Positions 16,832-25,569 of a stretch of DNA of 64,000 nt are shown one piece after another. This DNA is from CAVSJJ01 sp963771015 (GTDB taxonomy: Bacteria; Actinomycetota; Actinomycetes; Actinomycetales; Dermatophilaceae). Both the position numbers and the translations under genes were made by a program. The stretch lies in contig CAVYRN010000005.1 in assembly GCA_963771015.1 (NCBI GenBank), positions 682,001-746,000 on the forward strand, given 5' to 3'. The notes under the pieces were generated by a model. The model saw nothing but the letters and a program-made list of their open reading frames with translations. It was not told the DNA's origin and made no database searches. Every line of letters starts with the position of its first letter. The stretch's first letter is position 1.

Positions 16832-17239
16832 GTGATATCGAGAGCCGCTGCCGCCTGGAGCGCCAGCGCCGCGCTCGGCCTCGTGGCCGTCGCCGGTGGG
16901 GTCGGCATCGTCGTGTCCGGGGGTGTCCCGTCCGGGTCCCCGCTGCCGGCGATCACCATCACCGACTTCGCCGACCACACACCTCCCCAGCCCACCGGAG
17001 CCGTCTCCCAGCCCGACCCATCGCATCCGACGTCCCTCCCGCCAGGCGCGGCCGAGCCGGGGCCGAACGACCCAGCGGCGCCGACCGCGGCCACGACGGC
17101 GCCCGGGTCCACCGCGTCGGCGACCGCCCCGGCCACCGATCCCGAGCAGCGTCGGTCCGGCGGCGGCTCGGGCCAGGGGTCGGGCGATGGGACCGGCGGC
17201 ACGAGGGTCCCGGCACCGCAACCCTCGCGGGCCGGCTGA
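16832..17239 (+). CDS. Small exported or membrane-anchored Pro/Ala/Thr-rich protein
   Basis: 135 residues from the GTG at 16832, fixed by an AAGGAG five bases upstream; longer in-frame starts lack such a site. Residues about 8-32 (WSASAALGLVAVAGGVGIVV) form a single hydrophobic segment, either a signal peptide or an anchor. The remainder is disordered, rich in Pro, Ala, Thr, Ser and Gly, and ends in a Gly/Arg stretch. It is convergent with the response-regulator gene, 14 bp away. Function is unknown. Confidence 0.6.
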   Translation: MISRAAAAWSASAALGLVAVAGGVGIVVSGGVPSGSPLPAITITDFADHTPPQPTGAVSQPDPSHPTSLPPGAAEPGPNDPAAPTAATTAPGSTASATAPATDPEQRRSGGGSGQGSGDGTGGTRVPAPQPSRAG

Positions 17240-17253
17240 CCGACGCCCCCCGG

Positions 17254-17922
17254 TCAGACCAACCGGTATCCGACGCCGCGGACCGTCTCGATGCGTTCAG
17301 GGCCGAGCTTGGCCCGCAGATAGCGGACATAGACATCGACGACGTTGGACCCCGGGTCGAAGTCGTACCCCCAGACGCCGTCGAGGATCTGCTCGCGGCT
17401 CAGCACCTGACCCGGATGGCGCAGGAACGTCTCGGCGAGGGTGAACTCCCGCGCGGAGAGGTCGACCGCTCGACCGGCGACGCTCACCCGTCGCGTCTGC
17501 AGGTGCAGGACGAGGTCACCGTGAACCAGGGTGGCGGCCGTGGCGGCCGTGGCGCCGGGCGCCCCGTCCCGCAGCCGGAGGCGTACCCGGGCGAGCAGCT
17601 CGGCGAAGCTGAACGGCTTGGCCATGTAGTCGTCGGCCCCGCCCTCGAGCCCGGCCACCGTGTCGACCGCAGAGCTCCGGGCGGTGAGCACGATGACGGG
17701 CAGCGTGCCGCCTTGGCCGCGCACGCGCCGAAGGACCTCGAAGCCATCGATGTCCGGGAGCCCCACGTCGAGGATCATCAGGTCCACCCGTCCCGAGAGG
17801 GCGAGGCCGACCGCCTCCTCCCCCGAGTCGACGACCTCGCAGGTGTACCCGGCGGCGCCGAGGCCCTTGGCGACGAACGAGGCGATCCGGGCCTCGTCCT
17901 CGACGACGAGGATCCGGGTCAC
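17254..17922 (-). CDS. OmpR/PhoB-family response regulator
   Basis: 222 residues from a GTG that overlaps the histidine kinase stop. The receiver domain has the acidic pair ED at 8-9, the phosphorylation site Asp52 in MILDVGLPDIDGFEVL and the conserved Lys in MAKPFSF. The winged-helix DNA-binding domain ends with the family's WGYDFDPGSNVVDVYVRYLRAKL and VRGVGYRL. It acts as the transcriptional output of the upstream kinase. Targets are unknown; the secreted protein genes at 15961 and 16832 are the nearest candidates. Confidence 0.93.
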   Translation of the reverse strand: MTRILVVEDEARIASFVAKGLGAAGYTCEVVDSGEEAVGLALSGRVDLMILDVGLPDIDGFEVLRRVRGQGGTLPVIVLTARSSAVDTVAGLEGGADDYMAKPFSFAELLARVRLRLRDGAPGATAATAATLVHGDLVLHLQTRRVSVAGRAVDLSAREFTLAETFLRHPGQVLSREQILDGVWGYDFDPGSNVVDVYVRYLRAKLGPERIETVRGVGYRLV

Positions 17923-19487
17923 GGCCGCACCTGCCCTGACACGTCCTGCGGATGCCGCAGCGCCGGGCCGCGGGTGTGGCCGGCACCGGGGTCGGTCTCG
18001 AGGTCTGCCTCGAGGTCGGCCCCGGACCCGGCCACCGTGGGCGGGGCGGATGGTGGTGGGACAACGGGCACAACCAGGGCGATCGTGCTGCCGGATCCGA
18101 GGGTGGAGTCGATGTCGACCCGCCCCCCGTGGGCGCGGGCGATCTCGTCGACGATGGCCAGCCCGAGCCCGGCGCCCTCGGTCGCCCCGTGGCCGTTTCC
18201 GGCCCGGCCGAACCGGCTCAGGACGAGCTCGCGGTCCTCGGCAGCAATGCCGACCCCCTCGTCGGCCACCCACATCCACAGGTGCCCGTCGCGGACCTCG
18301 CTGCCCAGGCCGACCCGGGACCCCGCGGGCGAGTACCGGACCGCGTTGGCGGCCAGCTGTAGCCAGGCCTGGGTGATCCGGCCGGGGTCGAGCATCACCT
18401 CGACATCGGCGAGGGCGTCGAGGAACCAGCGCCGGTCGCCGAGGACGCGCGCCTTCTCGAACGTCTCGTCGGTCAGTCGCCCGACGTCGACCGCCACCGG
18501 AGCCACCAGGTCCCCGCGTTCGGCACGGGCGAGGAGCAGCAGGTCCTCGACGAGCCCGGTCATCCGGGTGACCTCCTCGAGGGCGAGCTCACGGGTCGCT
18601 GCGGCCTCGTCCGCGACCTCCGGGTCCATGAGCTCGAGGTGTCCGTGGATGACGGTGAGGGGGGTCCGCAGCTCGTGGCCGACGTCGTCGAGCAGCCGGC
18701 GTTGTCCGTCGACCGCGTCGCGGATCCGGTCGAGCATCGTGTTGACCGTTGTCGTGAGCGCCGACAGGTCGTCGTTGCCGCGCACTGGGATCCGCGTCTC
18801 GAGGTCGTTCTCGCCGATGGCCTCCGCCGCTCGCCGCACCCAGGAGATGGGCCGGAGCAGTCGCCCCATGACGAGCCACGTGACACACGCGATGAGGAGG
18901 ACGGCGCCGACGGCGAGCAAGGCGTACGTGCGGTACGTCTCGTCGAGCCGGCCCAGCTCGACGTCCATGTCAACGACTCGGACGAGGGCCCCCGAACCGG
19001 CCGTCGTCGCCGTGTGGACCGGAACGACCACATAGGCGTAGTCGTGGCCGTCGGCACTGACACGTCCCAGCGTCACCGTGTCCGCCGTCGTGAGCGGCAT
19101 GATCGCGTCGACCAGCCCCGGGCTGTCCTCGGGGCGCACAACGACGCCGTCCGCGGCCAGCCACTCGATCTGACCGCCGACCACGGCCATCTCACCACCC
19201 GAGGTCGGCAGGACGCGGCGCTGCAGGGCCACCCTGAGCAGGTCGCTCGCCGAGTCGAACGGCAGCCCCGTCTGCGGGTCCACGCCGTTGGTCGCCAGGG
19301 TGGCGAACTCGGCCGCCTCCCGGGTGAGCAGGTCGGTGACGTCCGTCTCGACCCGGGCCCGCTCCAGCAGGTATGCCGTGCCACCGGTCAGCAGGACACC
19401 GAGGGCCGTCAGCGCCGTGATGGTCGCGATGAGCCGGGAGCGGATGCTCAACCCGCTCTCGCTCGACCGCGTCGTGGCCCCTGGCAT
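17919..19487 (-). CDS. Membrane sensor histidine kinase (HAMP, HisKA, HATPase)
   Basis: 522 residues from the ATG at 19487. A first membrane span near residues 18-40 and a second near 185-210 enclose an extracytoplasmic sensor region of about 140 residues. A HAMP domain follows (VMGRLLRPISWVRRAAEAI), then the H-box DDVGHELRTPLT and N-box LQLAANAVRYSP with G-boxes DEGVGI and GAGLGLAIV. The last 45 residues form a disordered acidic tail. The gene is the first of a kinase-regulator pair with a 4-bp overlap. The stimulus is unknown. Confidence 0.92.
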   Translation of the reverse strand: MPGATTRSSESGLSIRSRLIATITALTALGVLLTGGTAYLLERARVETDVTDLLTREAAEFATLATNGVDPQTGLPFDSASDLLRVALQRRVLPTSGGEMAVVGGQIEWLAADGVVVRPEDSPGLVDAIMPLTTADTVTLGRVSADGHDYAYVVVPVHTATTAGSGALVRVVDMDVELGRLDETYRTYALLAVGAVLLIACVTWLVMGRLLRPISWVRRAAEAIGENDLETRIPVRGNDDLSALTTTVNTMLDRIRDAVDGQRRLLDDVGHELRTPLTVIHGHLELMDPEVADEAAATRELALEEVTRMTGLVEDLLLLARAERGDLVAPVAVDVGRLTDETFEKARVLGDRRWFLDALADVEVMLDPGRITQAWLQLAANAVRYSPAGSRVGLGSEVRDGHLWMWVADEGVGIAAEDRELVLSRFGRAGNGHGATEGAGLGLAIVDEIARAHGGRVDIDSTLGSGSTIALVVPVVPPPSAPPTVAGSGADLEADLETDPGAGHTRGPALRHPQDVSGQVRP

Positions 19488-19599
19488 GCCCTCAGTCTCC
19501 CCCGGCCTCAGGGGGTTGGACCGGGGCCGGGGGCGCTGATCCGGTGGTCCTGGCCACACCCGGGCCGCGGCATACCGGCCCGCACCGGTTCGCGCGACC

Positions 19600-20976
19600 T
19601 CAGCAGGCGCAGCGCGGCGGACGGACCGTCTGCACCTTCTCCCCGCCCTCGAGGTGCGCGCAGACGTAGGACTCGCGGGGGTGGATGAGGGTGCAGCGGC
19701 GCCCCTGGAGCCGCAGCGCGCTGACGACGGCACTGAAGAGCGAGACGTCGACGACGTCGCCGATGGCGAACAGCGACCGGGTCTCGGCGATGACGTCACC
19801 TTCCCCCGCACGCAGCACCATCCGGGCGTCGGGCGCGGTGGCGAGGGCGGCGATGACGACCTCGATGTTGTCGAGGTCGTCCGAGCCCATGGCAGCGAGC
19901 GCCCTGGCTCGCGACAGGGACACCTTGCGATGAACGCCCTCGTCCTCCGCGTGCCCGATGAGGACCGGGATGCCGGCGTCGCGAGCGAGCCGGACGTTGG
20001 CGGCGTTCGCGTCCCGCTCGATGCCGACCAGGGGGACGCCCAGCTTCTTCAGGGTGAGGGCGACCCGCAGGCCGACCTGGCCGAGCCCGACGACGACGAC
20101 GTGGTCGCGTCGCGGCAGGGTTCGCCGCCCGATGAGCCCGATGGTGCGGGCGGAGGCGAACCAGTCGATCAGGCCCGCCGTGAACAGGGCGGTGAAGACG
20201 ACGGCGAGAAGCATGAGGAGGGCCGAGACGACGAGGTACCACTGCGGCAGGTGGGCGGTCCCCTCGGCCGGTCCCACGGTCGCCAGCACCCGGGCCGCGG
20301 CGAAGAACGTCTCGATGGCACGTTCGTGGAGGAGCAGCACCCCGATGACCCAGTCGACGACGAGGATCGCCGCCAGGCCCCCCGCCCCGAGGAGCATCAT
20401 CCGGGCGGTCGAGTCCCCGAGACCCACCCGCGGCCGCTGGAGGATGCGGCGCAGGGCCGAGGGCACCTGCCACGGCTCCATCGCGGGCTCCCCCGTCCCG
20501 GTCGTCCGGTAGACGAACGGCCCGCCGTCCTTCGTCGAGGTCCGCACCGACACGAGCGCGGCGCTGAGGCAGCGAGCGGCGATCGCCGGTGCCGCGACGT
20601 CCGCCGGTGAGGTGACCTCGCAGTTGGGGACCGCGTGGGCGAGCTGGCGGGCCACCGTGCGGTCGAAGATCGTCGCGGTGATGAGGACGCCGGGGCTGAG
20701 GTGCTCGGTGAGCAGGACGTAGCGCAGGGCGTTGACGTCGCGCCGGACGAGGACGGCGACGCCGGCGACCGCGTCCGTCATCGCGGCGGCGAGCTCGACC
20801 TCCGAGGGCGCGAGCAGGTGGGTGACGGTCATCCCCTGCGCCGTCAGCAGGGCGCAGGTGAGCCGGGCCACCTCGAGGTCGCCGATGACGACGACCTGGC
20901 CCTCGACCGGCGGCCAGCCGCCGTCCGGGCGCTCCTCGGCCGAGTGGGGCGCGGCGCCGGGTGCCTCGTCGACCAT
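19600..20976 (-). CDS. Ion-channel protein with two TrkA-N (RCK-like) NAD-binding domains
   Basis: 458 residues from the ATG at 20976, which has AAAGGA upstream. Residues about 25-150 form a first Rossmann-like domain (VVVIGDLEVARLTCALL). Two membrane spans (residues about 215-240 and 275-305) surround a pore loop, and a second, canonical TrkA-N domain (VVVVGLGQVGLRVALTLKKLGV) fills the C-terminal half. The pore reads VLATVGPAEGTA, where a potassium filter would be TVGYG, so ion selectivity is uncertain. The layout resembles Castor/Pollux-type and Kch-like channels. An ATACCC/GGGTAT repeat lies just upstream. Confidence 0.8.
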   Translation of the reverse strand: MVDEAPGAAPHSAEERPDGGWPPVEGQVVVIGDLEVARLTCALLTAQGMTVTHLLAPSEVELAAAMTDAVAGVAVLVRRDVNALRYVLLTEHLSPGVLITATIFDRTVARQLAHAVPNCEVTSPADVAAPAIAARCLSAALVSVRTSTKDGGPFVYRTTGTGEPAMEPWQVPSALRRILQRPRVGLGDSTARMMLLGAGGLAAILVVDWVIGVLLLHERAIETFFAAARVLATVGPAEGTAHLPQWYLVVSALLMLLAVVFTALFTAGLIDWFASARTIGLIGRRTLPRRDHVVVVGLGQVGLRVALTLKKLGVPLVGIERDANAANVRLARDAGIPVLIGHAEDEGVHRKVSLSRARALAAMGSDDLDNIEVVIAALATAPDARMVLRAGEGDVIAETRSLFAIGDVVDVSLFSAVVSALRLQGRRCTLIHPRESYVCAHLEGGEKVQTVRPPRCAC

Positions 20977-20994
20977 CGTCCCATCCTTTCGCGG

Positions 20995-21010
20995 ATACCC
21001 CGAAGGGTAT
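20995..21010. promoter_or_regulatory. Inverted repeat ATACCC-CGAA-GGGTAT upstream of the channel gene
   Basis: A perfect 6-bp inverted repeat with a 4-base spacer, 19 bp upstream of the channel start at 20976. It resembles a CsoR operator but has a spacer one base shorter than the copZ site at 10596. It also contains one copy of the window-wide GTATGCC word, so the resemblance may be partly incidental. Confidence 0.4.
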
Positions 21011-21139
21011 GCCGTCCGGGCGGGCCGGTCGACCACCGTCCACGCCCCGCGCCGGTCGGCTGCGCCCGTGCCGGGGCACTCCGGCCAGGGCAGGCCACGG
21101 ATTTCGGGCGACCGCGACGCTCCGGTAGCCTCCTCCGTT

Positions 21140-21227
21140 GGAGGATTCGCATAGTGGCCTAGTGCGCACGATTGGAAATCGTGTTGGGTTAACACCCTCA
21201 GGGGTTCAAATCCCCTATCCTCCGCCA
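21140..21227 (+). tRNA. serX: tRNA-Ser (anticodon GGA)
   Basis: A full class II cloverleaf can be folded. The acceptor arms GGAGGAT and ATCCTCC pair perfectly, the anticodon loop is TTGGAAA (GGA), a long variable arm (TTGGGTTAACACCC) marks a serine tRNA, and the T-loop is GGTTCAAATCC. CCA is encoded at 21225-21227. A strong terminator follows at once. The symbol follows common usage only. Confidence 0.95.
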
Positions 21228-21233
21228 CACCAC

Positions 21234-21260
21234 AACGGCCCCGCGCTCGGCGGGGCCGTT
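21234..21260 (+). terminator. Intrinsic terminator after tRNA-Ser
   Basis: A perfect 11-bp stem (AACGGCCCCGC with GCGGGGCCGTT) and a 5-base loop, seven bases beyond the tRNA CCA end. Confidence 0.88.
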
Positions 21261-21404
21261 GTCACGTGTGGAGGTGAAGGAGGGGGACGAGGATCACACG
21301 GCGTGCCGGTCACGAACCGGTCACTTCGGACGCGCGTCCGGGGGCCGAACGGCTACGCTCCCGGCGACCCCGGTCATCCCCCTCGCTCCCGCAAAGGTCC
21401 CCTC

Positions 21405-23498
21405 GTGAGCATTCGCACCCCCGGCCGCCGCTCGCTCGTCGCCGCCGTCGCCATCGTCGCCACCCTGGGGGCTGCCCCGGCGGCCTCCGCCGACTCGACC
21501 GTCCCCCCGGCCGCGCCGATCACCGTGTTCACCGTTGAGCCCGCCGTCGGCTCCTCGCTCCTCGGCACCGGGTCGCCCATCGTGGCGACCGACCCGGATG
21601 TGGCCCTGACCGGCGGTGCCGGCAGCGTGTCGATGACCGTGTCCGGAACTCACACGTTCACGGCCGCGATCGCCGCCCCCACCAGCGAGACGCTCGCCTT
21701 GGGCCACTACGACACCACGCGCCTCGGGGACGCCGCCCACGCCGGGCTCGACATCTCCGGCGACGGACACTCGTGCACCCAGTCGACCGGCTCTCTCGAC
21801 ATCCTGCAGTTCACGTACGACGTCGGCTCCGGTGACGTCACCGCCTTCGCCGCGACGTACACCCAGAGCTGCGACGGCGGCCCGGCCAACGTCGGTGAGC
21901 TGCGGTGGAGCTCGGCCATCCCCTACGAAAGGTTCGGCTCGGTCAGGCTCGACCGGACGAGCGACGTGCACACCGTCACATTCACCGCGCCCGAGGCGAC
22001 GACGATCGACGGCATCGACGCCGGCGGCGACACCGACGCCTTCGAGGTCACCACGGACGGCTGCACGGGCCAGAGCCTGGCTGCCGGACAGTCCTGCACC
22101 CTCGCGGTCGTCGCCCACCCGACCCTTCGCAGGGGCACCTACGGCATCATCGACATCCTCGAGTCCGGCGCCGTGCTCGTCGGCCGGGTCTCCCTCACCG
22201 TCACCGGACAGGAGAGCGCCGAGGGCGGGTTCTCCTCCCTCCCGCCGGCTCGGCTCCTCGACACGCGCAAGAAGATCGGCATCGCGACGACGACGCCGAT
22301 CGGTGCGGGCCGGACCGTGTCGCTCCAGGTCACCGGCCGCGGTGGGGTCCCGAGCACGGGTGTCATGGCCGCCGTTCTCAACCTCACCGTCGTCAAACCG
22401 ACCTACGGCGGCTACCTCACGGCATACCCCTCCGGCCAGGCCCGGCCGACCGCGTCCTCGATCAACGTCCAGAAGGGCCAGGTCATCGCCAACCTCGTCA
22501 CCGTCCCGGTGGGGCTCGACGGCAAGGTCAGCATCTTCAACGGGGCCGGCGCGACCCACCTCCTCGCCGACGTCTCGGGCTACTACCGGACCGACGCCTC
22601 GACGCCCTCGACGACGGGCGGCTACGGCGACTACCAGCCGGTCAGCCCCTGGCGTGCCGTCGACACCCGGACCGCGAAATGGAGTTCCGCCCCGCTCAAG
22701 AGCGGGTGGGCGCTGTTCACCGGCATCGACTACGGCCCGACGGTCAACTCGCACATCAAGGCCGTCGCCGTCAACGTCACCGCGGTCGGCGCGCAGAGCA
22801 ACGGCTACTTCACCGCCTGGGACGGCGGCGACAGCACTCTGCCCGCCACCTCGACCCTCAACTACACCCCGGGTCGGGTCGTCCCCAACATGGCCATCGT
22901 CCCCGTGTCGCTGTACCACGACCCCGACACCGGTGAGGACATCCCGATCATCGGGATCTTCAACGCCGGCGGCCCTGCTCACGTCCTCGTCGACGTCGTC
23001 GGCGTCTTCGACGACAACGGCTTCGACTACGGCCTGCGGCTCCACGCCATGACCCCGACCCGCATCGTCGACACCCGCCGGCACCTCGGCGCCGACCCGC
23101 TCGTCGGCGGCGTCGCCCAGACCGTCACCGCCCCGGGCTCGGTCGTGGGCGTCGGGACCTTCGCCCTCGTGACGAACACCGCGGCGGTCAAGCCGGCCAA
23201 CCGCTGCTACTTCACCCTGTGGTCCTCCGACATCACCCCGCGACCGACGGTGAGCAACCTCAACCCGGCCAAGGGACAGACCGTGGCCAACATGACGATG
23301 ACCGAGCTCGGGTCCGGCAACCGGTTCGACGTCTTCAACAGCAGCGGCGTCTCCGGTGCCGTCATCGACGTCGCGGGATCGCTCGACCTCTACCCCGCGG
23401 CCCTCGCGCCCAGCGGCCCCAAGCTGAGCGGTCGTACGCTGGACATGCTCAGCCATCACCGGTCGAGCACCATCGGCGGGCTCATCCCGCCGCGGTGA
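21405..23498 (+). CDS. Large secreted protein with choice-of-anchor-D-like domain and three LDTR repeats
   Basis: 697 residues from a GTG at 21405 with AAAGG upstream. The signal peptide ends near ASA-DST. Residues about 190-270 resemble a choice-of-anchor D (ASH-type) beta sandwich with CTGQSLAAGQSC. From about residue 275 there are three divergent copies of a repeat of about 120-135 residues. Each opens with a P-R-hydrophobic-hydrophobic-DTR motif (PARLLDTR, PWRAVDTR, PTRIVDTR), has a central N-T-V-K-P segment and closes with DVSGYY, DVVGVFD or DVAGSLD. No enzyme motif is seen. A paralogue lies 550 bp downstream. It is probably surface-exposed or released. Confidence 0.8.
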   Translation: MSIRTPGRRSLVAAVAIVATLGAAPAASADSTVPPAAPITVFTVEPAVGSSLLGTGSPIVATDPDVALTGGAGSVSMTVSGTHTFTAAIAAPTSETLALGHYDTTRLGDAAHAGLDISGDGHSCTQSTGSLDILQFTYDVGSGDVTAFAATYTQSCDGGPANVGELRWSSAIPYERFGSVRLDRTSDVHTVTFTAPEATTIDGIDAGGDTDAFEVTTDGCTGQSLAAGQSCTLAVVAHPTLRRGTYGIIDILESGAVLVGRVSLTVTGQESAEGGFSSLPPARLLDTRKKIGIATTTPIGAGRTVSLQVTGRGGVPSTGVMAAVLNLTVVKPTYGGYLTAYPSGQARPTASSINVQKGQVIANLVTVPVGLDGKVSIFNGAGATHLLADVSGYYRTDASTPSTTGGYGDYQPVSPWRAVDTRTAKWSSAPLKSGWALFTGIDYGPTVNSHIKAVAVNVTAVGAQSNGYFTAWDGGDSTLPATSTLNYTPGRVVPNMAIVPVSLYHDPDTGEDIPIIGIFNAGGPAHVLVDVVGVFDDNGFDYGLRLHAMTPTRIVDTRRHLGADPLVGGVAQTVTAPGSVVGVGTFALVTNTAAVKPANRCYFTLWSSDITPRPTVSNLNPAKGQTVANMTMTELGSGNRFDVFNSSGVSGAVIDVAGSLDLYPAALAPSGPKLSGRTLDMLSHHRSSTIGGLIPPR

Positions 23499-23547
23499 GG
23501 CGGCCGCCCCGGCCCACTGAGCACGAACCAGACCCCAGGAGCGTGAC

Positions 23548-23919
23548 ATGACCCACGGTAAGCAGGTCCTCGACGACCTTCGCGAACCATCGAGTGCCCT
23601 GCGTGCCCAGATCCCGGACGTGTATGCCGGGTTCAGCCAGACGCACAAGGCCGCCCTCAGCGACGGACACCTCGATGCCAAGACCAAGGAGCTCATCGCC
23701 TTCGCCATCGCCGTGAGCCAGCAGTGCGACGGGTGTATCGCCTCGCACGCCCGCGGTGCGGCGTTCAAGGGGGCCTCGCTCGAGGAGGCCGCCGAGGCGA
23801 TCGGCGTGTCGATCCTCATGAGCGGCGGGCCCGCGACGGTCTACGGGCCGCGGGCGTATGCCGCCTTCGCGGAGTTCCACGAGCGCGCCCAGCAGCGCGC
23901 CCAGGCCGCCCAGGGCTGA
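23548..23919 (+). CDS. Carboxymuconolactone decarboxylase/AhpD-like protein
   Basis: 123 residues with a strong AGGAG upstream. The CMD fold is recognisable from LSDGHLDAKTKELIAFAIAVSQQCDGCIASHARGA. The CxxC pair plus the nearby His is the AhpD-type redox site rather than the decarboxylase site. It probably acts as a small cytoplasmic thiol-peroxidase or alkylhydroperoxidase-like reductant. It stands between the two secreted repeat proteins but has no clear functional link to them. Confidence 0.88.
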   Translation: MTHGKQVLDDLREPSSALRAQIPDVYAGFSQTHKAALSDGHLDAKTKELIAFAIAVSQQCDGCIASHARGAAFKGASLEEAAEAIGVSILMSGGPATVYGPRAYAAFAEFHERAQQRAQAAQG

Positions 23920-24050
23920 TCGCCCGGTCGGTTCGGGAACGGCGCACCCCCGGGTGTGATCGGCTCATCCCGTGAGTTGTGGGCGCGGCGACCCGGGTTT
24001 CGGGTTAGCCTTCCAAGCGAACCCTTCTTCCGTCTGCCAAGGGGATCTCC

Positions 24051-25451
24051 ATGACCCGGCGCCTGCGCCTGCCTACCGCCCTCGTCGCCGCGAGCGTCGT
24101 GCTCGCCGGCGGGGCCTCGATCGCGGCCGCCGTGCCGGTGACCACTGGCGTCGTGCCCTCGGAGACGGCCGACGGCGGCTACACCTCGCTCGCGCCGGCC
24201 CGCATCCTCGACACCCGGATCGGCACCGGTGCAGCCAAGGCACCGATCGGGTCGAAGCAGACCATCAACGTCCAGGTCACCGGCAAGGGCGGGGTGGCCT
24301 CGTCGAACGTGACCGCGGTCGTCATCAACATCACCGTCGTCAAGCCGACGGCCTCCTCCGGCTACCTCACCGTCTACCCGTCCGGACAGACGCGGCCGGT
24401 GGTCTCGAGCATCAACTGGACGAGCAGTGGCTGGGTCGGCGCCAACCTCGTGACGGTCCCCGTCGGCGCCGGCGGCAAGATCGCGATCTACAACAGCTGG
24501 GGCAAGACCAACGTCGTCGGCGACGTCATGGGCTTCTACCGCTCCGCCGGTGCGACACCGGCCACCGACGGCAGCTACGGCTCGTTCGAGCCGGCCACCG
24601 CACCGACGCGGATCCTCGACACCCGGACCACCGACCTCGGCCCCGGGTTCGCGTTGCCGCCGTACTCGTGGATCCCGGTGTGCGTCGACTTCCAGGACGC
24701 GACGGTCAACGCCCACATCAAGGCCGTCGCCGTCAACATCACCGCGGTCAAGCCCACGTCGAACGGGTGGTTCGCGGCCTGGAACGGCGACGAGAACCAC
24801 TGGCCGAGCACGTCGACCCTCAACTTCACCAAGGGCAAGACGGTGGCCAACATGGCGATCGTGCCGACGATGACCGGCACGACGGCCGTCGACCCCAAGT
24901 GCGTCGGGCTGCCGACGATGGGCATCGTCAACGGCAGCGGCGGCTCCACCCACGCCGTCGTCGACATCGTCGGCGTGTTCGACGACAACCAGCTCACCAA
25001 CCAGGACACGTACCGCTTCCACAAGATCAACCCGGTGCGCATCGTCGACAGCCGCCACAGCCTCGGCTTCCCGACCCTCGCCTCCAACGGGACCGGCACC
25101 GCCAAGGTGCCCCCCACCTACCTGGACGCCGACACCGGCGGCATCATCGCCAACCTCACCGCGGTCAGGCCGCAGAAGAACGCCGTCGTGACCGTCTGGC
25201 CCAACGACGGGTCCACCATGCCGTGGGTGAGCAACATCAACCCGCGCGCCGGCGACATCGTGGCCAACATGATGATCACCGGGCTCGGGACCAACGGCGA
25301 CTTCAACGTGCACAACATGAGCTCCGGCTCGACGAACATCCTCGTCGACCTCGTCGGCACGTTCGAGTACTACAGCGTGGCTCCTGCGGCCGCCATGGCC
25401 GGCTCGACGCGGACCGGGGTCACACCGAAGGCGGTCGTCACCGGCCGCTGA
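24051..25451 (+). CDS. Secreted protein made of three LDTR repeats
   Basis: 466 residues. A signal peptide (LVAASVVLAGGASIAAA) is followed almost at once by three repeats paralogous to those of the 21405 protein, opening at about residues 44, 178 and 323 with PARILDTR, PTRILDTR and PVRIVDSR. Each contains a GYLTVYPSG- or GWFAAWNG-like hairpin, a VGANLVTVP or VANMAIVP strand and a closing VGDVMGFYR, VDIVGVFDD or VDLVGTFEY. It lacks the anchor domain of its larger paralogue. A two-part hairpin terminator follows. Function is unknown. Confidence 0.8.
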   Translation: MTRRLRLPTALVAASVVLAGGASIAAAVPVTTGVVPSETADGGYTSLAPARILDTRIGTGAAKAPIGSKQTINVQVTGKGGVASSNVTAVVINITVVKPTASSGYLTVYPSGQTRPVVSSINWTSSGWVGANLVTVPVGAGGKIAIYNSWGKTNVVGDVMGFYRSAGATPATDGSYGSFEPATAPTRILDTRTTDLGPGFALPPYSWIPVCVDFQDATVNAHIKAVAVNITAVKPTSNGWFAAWNGDENHWPSTSTLNFTKGKTVANMAIVPTMTGTTAVDPKCVGLPTMGIVNGSGGSTHAVVDIVGVFDDNQLTNQDTYRFHKINPVRIVDSRHSLGFPTLASNGTGTAKVPPTYLDADTGGIIANLTAVRPQKNAVVTVWPNDGSTMPWVSNINPRAGDIVANMMITGLGTNGDFNVHNMSSGSTNILVDLVGTFEYYSVAPAAAMAGSTRTGVTPKAVVTGR

Positions 25452-25465
25452 TCCCGCCAGCGGAA

Positions 25466-25503
25466 CGGATGCCGTCCCGAGCACCCGCTCGGCGCGGCAT
25501 CCG
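25466..25503 (+). terminator. Two-part hairpin terminator
   Basis: Outer arms CGGATGCCG and CGGCATCCG (9 bp) enclose inner arms CCGAGC and GCTCGG (6 bp) with a 4-base loop, 15 bases after the stop at 25451. There is no T-tract. Confidence 0.7.
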
Positions 25504-25528
25504 ACCGTTAGGAGGAGGTCGCCGGGCC

Positions 25529-25565
25529 CCATGGTGGCGACGCCCACCGACCTTCGCCACCATGG
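25529..25565 (+). promoter_or_regulatory. Perfect 12-bp inverted repeat just before the acyl-CoA synthetase start
   Basis: CCATGGTGGCGA (25529-25540) and TCGCCACCATGG (25554-25565) are exact inverted copies separated by 13 bases. The second arm ends five bases before the ATG at 25570. The repeat could be an operator for a dimeric regulator or a leader hairpin controlling access to the start. A strong GGAGGAGG at 25511-25518 lies just ahead of it. Confidence 0.55.
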
Positions 25566-25569
25566 GCGT

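Noticed and set aside
20995..21010. True CsoR operator before the channel gene
   Set aside because: The spacer is one base shorter than in the copZ site and half of the symmetry comes from the abundant GTATGCC word, so it is kept only as an inverted repeat.
21140..21260. Integration site of a genomic island at tRNA-Ser
   Set aside because: No integrase gene and no duplicated tRNA end were found downstream; the tRNA is followed by its own terminator and ordinary genes.
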